Shown here: in pieces, positions 61,024 through 64,000 of the stretch
Position numbering within the stretch: the stretch's first letter is position 1
Layout of the letters: each line of letters begins with the position of its first letter
Assembly (NCBI GenBank): GCA_902588965.1
Contig: CACIRD010000001.1
Span: 124,001-188,000, forward strand
Reading direction: 5' to 3'
Origin: an uncultured Pelagibacteraceae bacterium
Lineage (GTDB): Bacteria; Pseudomonadota; Alphaproteobacteria; Pelagibacterales; Pelagibacteraceae
Length of the DNA: 64,000 bases
Notes under the pieces: model-generated
Databases searched by the model: none
What the model saw: only the letters and a program-made list of their open reading frames with translations
Told to the model about the DNA's origin: nothing
Position numbers and translations under genes: made by a program

Positions 61024-62190
61024 CTATCTACAAGCAAGTATTTTTTTGTAAAAACTCTCTGCTATAATTTCATTTCCCTTAGGTAAAAGATGTTCACCTT
61101 CCGCAAAAACCTCAGTTTCAGTATCATCTAAAACTTTTGACATATCGTAAAAGCATCTTTTTCCAAATTGATGAGATTTATTTGATATTTTTTCATAAGT
61201 TATTTTTATAAATCTACCCTCCCAGCCCCTTAATGCTAGTCTTTCATCAATTGATTTTCTTTCATCATTAGTAAGTTTTTTTTTACTTATTAAAGGAAAA
61301 GGTTGCAAAGACGTAATCACTTTTATTTTATGTCTAATCCCTATATCGTGATTTTGTAGCATGTTTTCAACAAATATATTTGAAACCTCTTCTGCGTTTT
61401 TATTTAGATATTCATCATCTACAATTTTTTTTTGGTTAGAATCTGATTTAGAATATTTTTTTCCATGATAATAAGCAACCATTAGTCTATATGAAGCTGT
61501 AACTGATAAAAAAGTTTTCAAAGATTTTTTAATTTTTCCAAAAAAAGACTGGGTTTGAATTGTGTCAAAACTTCGAGACAAAAGTCTTGCAGCATATGGA
61601 GCTATACCTCCTGGCTCACCTCCATAGCTAACTACATCAAGGTCATTAATACCTTCATAAAATATTGCAATATCAGGTATTACACCATGTCTCAATAATT
61701 CACTAAACTTATTATGTGATTGCGAAGACATCCACCAGCCTGTACCATAATTTATAACTTTAAAACATCCACCATTATCATTTAGTTTTTTTGCAAGATA
61801 AGATGGGTAAGTCATAGAATCTGGGACAGCAACACCCAAAGTTGTTGAGCCACCAAAAGTAAATACTAATTTTGCATCTGGTTTTTCACAATTTCCATGG
61901 GTTTTTCTAATACCTTCTTTATTAATATTTATAGTTTTTGATTTATATTCAGTTTCTTTAAATGCAACGAACTTTGCGTATTCTTTCTTCCAGTTATAAT
62001 CTAAAACATCTTTGTAATATTCTTCTCCATACCATTGTTTTTTTATTATGGGGGAAATCATCCAAACATCTCGAGAAATTTTAATTTTTTCAATAATTAT
62101 CGCAGTAATTTCAATTAATATCAGCAATAAAAAAACCATCAAAGTAGAAAATACAAAAGTCTTTTTTAATTTGAAGGTAAAATAGTTCAT
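61024..62190 (-). CDS. SGNH/GDSL hydrolase-like membrane-anchored protein
   Basis: 388 residues. One N-terminal membrane helix (about 13-34) precedes a periplasmic domain. FTFGGSTTLGVAVPDSMTYPSYL (about 109-131) gives the catalytic Ser block, INYGTGWW the Gly block, FYEGINDLDVV the Asn block, and GEHLLPKGNEIIA near the end the Asp/His block (His at 368). It may deacetylate or acylate a surface glycan. A 66 bp gap separates it from cassette gene 4, which it converges on. Confidence 0.75.
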   Translation of the reverse strand: MNYFTFKLKKTFVFSTLMVFLLLILIEITAIIIEKIKISRDVWMISPIIKKQWYGEEYYKDVLDYNWKKEYAKFVAFKETEYKSKTININKEGIRKTHGNCEKPDAKLVFTFGGSTTLGVAVPDSMTYPSYLAKKLNDNGGCFKVINYGTGWWMSSQSHNKFSELLRHGVIPDIAIFYEGINDLDVVSYGGEPGGIAPYAARLLSRSFDTIQTQSFFGKIKKSLKTFLSVTASYRLMVAYYHGKKYSKSDSNQKKIVDDEYLNKNAEEVSNIFVENMLQNHDIGIRHKIKVITSLQPFPLISKKKLTNDERKSIDERLALRGWEGRFIKITYEKISNKSHQFGKRCFYDMSKVLDDTETEVFAEGEHLLPKGNEIIAESFYKKILACR

Positions 62191-62246
62191 GTTTTTTTAT
62201 AATAAATTATTATAAAAGTTTTTCAAATTTAAAGTTTAAAAGGATC

Positions 62247-63503
62247 TTATTTTTGAATAATTCCTATGGAACCGCTCATTTCAAGAGTAAATAGAATAGT
62301 TTTCTCTTCATCTAAATACAATATATCCCTTACTCTATCACCAACAAAAATTTCCTCGAAATAAATAATTTTTTCAAAATTTTCATCAAATTCAACTCTA
62401 TAAATTGTTTTTTTATTTAAGGATCCAAATAAAAAATTATTTTGCCAGAAATTTGCAAAATCGTTTGGCAACTTTATTATTTCGGAGATACCTATGGATG
62501 GAACAAAAGAAAAAATTGGCTCTTCAAACCCACTTTTTTTATGGTTTTTTTTGTAATTTACTAAATCTTCATCTTTTTTTCTAAAATATTTATCCCCATA
62601 TGAAGCCACAGGCCATCCGTAGTTTTTATTTTTTTGTATTTTATTTATTTCGTCACCACCAGCAGGTCCATTTTCAGTTGCTATAACTAAATCTTTATCA
62701 GAATATAATCCAATAATATTTCTGTGCCCCTTTGAAAATATTTCGTACTCAGAAGTTTTTTCATTTATTAAAAGTACTTTCCCACAAATATTATTTTCTG
62801 ATAAGTTTTCTAGATTTGGTCTATCAACTTTTCCTAGCCATCTTGTTGTAAATAGTAGTCCATTGTTACTATCATTATTTAAATGTTTCATTTTACCAGC
62901 ATGTGCTGGTTGAAAAATACACTCATTATTTTTTGCTTTAAAAATTTCCTTGAAATCAATACTTTTCAGATTATTTAGTGACGATTTATAAATAGATATA
63001 TAAATTTCTTTATCAACGTTTTTTTTATAACCTGATACATAAATGTTATTTTCATTTATGTATAAGTCCGAAACGCTTAAAAAATTTAAATTTGTATCTA
63101 TTTTTTTAAAAGTATTTTTTTTATTTAAAAAATTTTTAATATTTGAATAATATAAATTATTATTCTTATCTATAAGAAATATATTTTTTTTATTTTTTTC
63201 TATATAAAAAGTATAACAGGTTCCAATATAGCAATCATTAATAGTTAAAAAATTTTGTTTTTTTTGAAAAAAACTTAAATTAATAAAATGAGTTTCTGGA
63301 AGGAAATTAGTATTATAGTCATTTAAAAATCTTGGAATAATCTCATCTCTTTTAAACTTTAAAATTTTTTTAATATCTTTTGCATAGTTGTAAGTTTTTA
63401 GGTTTTGGGTGTTGTTTACATATACCAGAAGTCCACATAAACTTATTAAAAAAATCCAAAATAAAACTAGTGCGAACTTATTAATTATATTAAATAATTT
63501 CAT
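62247..63503 (-). CDS. Soluble glucose/sorbosone dehydrogenase-like protein (YliI/Asd family)
   Basis: 418 residues. A hydrophobic start (about 8-29) is a signal or anchor. The beta-propeller has GHRNIIGLYSDKDLVIATENGPAGGDEINKIQKNKNYGWPVASYG, where GHRNxxGL, E-x-GP-xGGDE and NYGWP are the PQQ/Ca-binding signature. It may oxidise a sugar with PQQ in the periplasm. It lies upstream of the SGNH gene in the same direction (56 bp), and diverges from the glycosyltransferase at 63542. A second quinoprotein-like gene is at 52742. Confidence 0.78.
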   Translation of the reverse strand: MKLFNIINKFALVLFWIFLISLCGLLVYVNNTQNLKTYNYAKDIKKILKFKRDEIIPRFLNDYNTNFLPETHFINLSFFQKKQNFLTINDCYIGTCYTFYIEKNKKNIFLIDKNNNLYYSNIKNFLNKKNTFKKIDTNLNFLSVSDLYINENNIYVSGYKKNVDKEIYISIYKSSLNNLKSIDFKEIFKAKNNECIFQPAHAGKMKHLNNDSNNGLLFTTRWLGKVDRPNLENLSENNICGKVLLINEKTSEYEIFSKGHRNIIGLYSDKDLVIATENGPAGGDEINKIQKNKNYGWPVASYGDKYFRKKDEDLVNYKKNHKKSGFEEPIFSFVPSIGISEIIKLPNDFANFWQNNFLFGSLNKKTIYRVEFDENFEKIIYFEEIFVGDRVRDILYLDEEKTILFTLEMSGSIGIIQK

Positions 63504-63541
63504 TTTTTTTGCTTATATAGTATAAATAAATTACCTCCACA

Positions 63542-64000
63542 ATGAACAAAAATGTAATTATTTTTATGCCCTCAATTGAAGAGGGTGGTGTTGAAAAAAA
63601 TTTGTTTATAGTTTCTAATTATCTTCAAAGTAAAGGACTCAAAATATCAATTTTAACATGTAATTCTGAAAAAAAAGAAAATTTTCATAAAGATGTAATT
63701 TTTATTGGTACAAAAAGTAAATTTTGGCAGAATAAAAATAGATTAATTAAATATTTTGTCTGTCTATTCTTACTATTCATTAATTTAATTAAAAAAAATA
63801 AAAATACATTGGTTTTTGCTTTTCAGGCAAATATATATGCTATTTTAGTTGCTAAAATTTTAAATGCTAAAATTGTTACAAGGTCAAACTCTTCCCCACA
63901 AGGATGGTCTAAAAATTACTTTAAAAAAAAATTATATTCTCTTTTAATTCACTTAGCTGATGATATAATGGTTAATTCAATTGAATTTAAAAAAGAATTT
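63542..64000 (+). CDS. Glycosyltransferase family 4-like protein, N-terminal part
   Basis: The ATG at 63542 opens 153 codons up to the window end, so the gene is cut. The start NKNVIIFMPSIEEGGVEKNLFIVSNYLQSKG is the GT4 acceptor-side motif with the GGVEK loop, and TRSNSSPQGW follows near residue 120. The donor half is outside the window. It probably assembles surface polysaccharide. The gap to the divergent quinoprotein gene is 38 bp and contains overlapping TATATAG/TATAAAT promoter-like words. Confidence 0.75.
   Translation, partial: MNKNVIIFMPSIEEGGVEKNLFIVSNYLQSKGLKISILTCNSEKKENFHKDVIFIGTKSKFWQNKNRLIKYFVCLFLLFINLIKKNKNTLVFAFQANIYAILVAKILNAKIVTRSNSSPQGWSKNYFKKKLYSLLIHLADDIMVNSIEFKKEF

Noticed and set aside
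1..64000. CRISPR arrays, insertion sequences or prophage structural genes
   Set aside because: No regularly spaced direct repeats, transposase motifs, capsid or terminase proteins were seen on either strand.

Overview
The window looks like chromosome of a SAR11 alphaproteobacterium (Candidatus Pelagibacter or a close relative). The evidence is very AT-rich DNA, lysine/asparagine/isoleucine-rich proteins, almost no intergenic space, chains of overlapping genes, many ABC/TRAP uptake systems with a separate periplasmic binding protein, and the purL-bolA-grxD and map-purB-purC-purS-purQ-purL arrangement. The assignment rests on style and recalled gene families; no search was run.

Layout. 1-8.4 kb: end of a class II aldolase, a fused AdoMet decarboxylase/spermidine synthase, a polar amino-acid ABC importer without its own ATPase, a phytanoyl-CoA-dioxygenase-like and a MOSC protein, then a complete ectoine-type importer (binding protein, two permeases, ATPase). 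8.4-12 kb: glycosyltransferases and a DUF6165-type protein. 12-17 kb: small metabolic enzymes (thioredoxin-like, gamma carbonic anhydrase-like, a cis-CaaD-like tautomerase, a methyltransferase, a PPOX-like flavoprotein, a beta-hydroxyacid dehydrogenase, an MFS carrier). 17-24.4 kb: rpoZ, a CoA-transferase, a TRAP transporter, dusA and two tandem TauE/SafE exporters. 24.4-34 kb: phosphomannomutase, class I ribonucleotide reductase (nrdAB) with a likely NrdR box and a 16-codon ORF behind it, then the methylcitrate operon (gph-lysE-prpD-prpB-prpC). 34-44.5 kb: an acetyltransferase-only GlmU, glmS, class II DAHP synthase, nadE, cysS, cimA, trmJ-like, rpsD and a membrane glycosyltransferase. 44.5-52 kb: a ten-gene minus-strand operon from sfsA and map through purine synthesis to bolA, grxD and a small membrane protein. 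52-58.7 kb: a CinA N-domain protein, a PQQ/cytochrome c quinoprotein, a GGCT-like protein, tRNA-Leu, nadK, a structurally aberrant tRNA-Val, a sugar-type C-methyltransferase and a Gfo/Idh-like protein. 58.7-64 kb: tRNA-Thr, a ~540 bp structured intergenic region, a four-gene unknown cassette, an SGNH hydrolase, a soluble glucose dehydrogenase-like protein and the start of a glycosyltransferase.

How it works together. Uptake genes supply amino acids, compatible solutes and carboxylates. Each of the three binding-protein genes is followed by a hairpin before its permease genes, which suggests the binding protein is made in excess. Methylcitrate genes handle propionyl-CoA; purine, polyamine, NAD, aromatic and isoleucine precursor genes give biosynthetic independence; glycosyltransferase, methyltransferase and SGNH genes probably modify surface polysaccharide.

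The best candidates for something undescribed are the cassette at 59354-60958 with its structured leader, the 16-codon ORF after nrdB, the tRNA-nadK-tRNA arrangement with the aberrant tRNA-Val, and the tautomerase that carries all six cis-CaaD catalytic residues.
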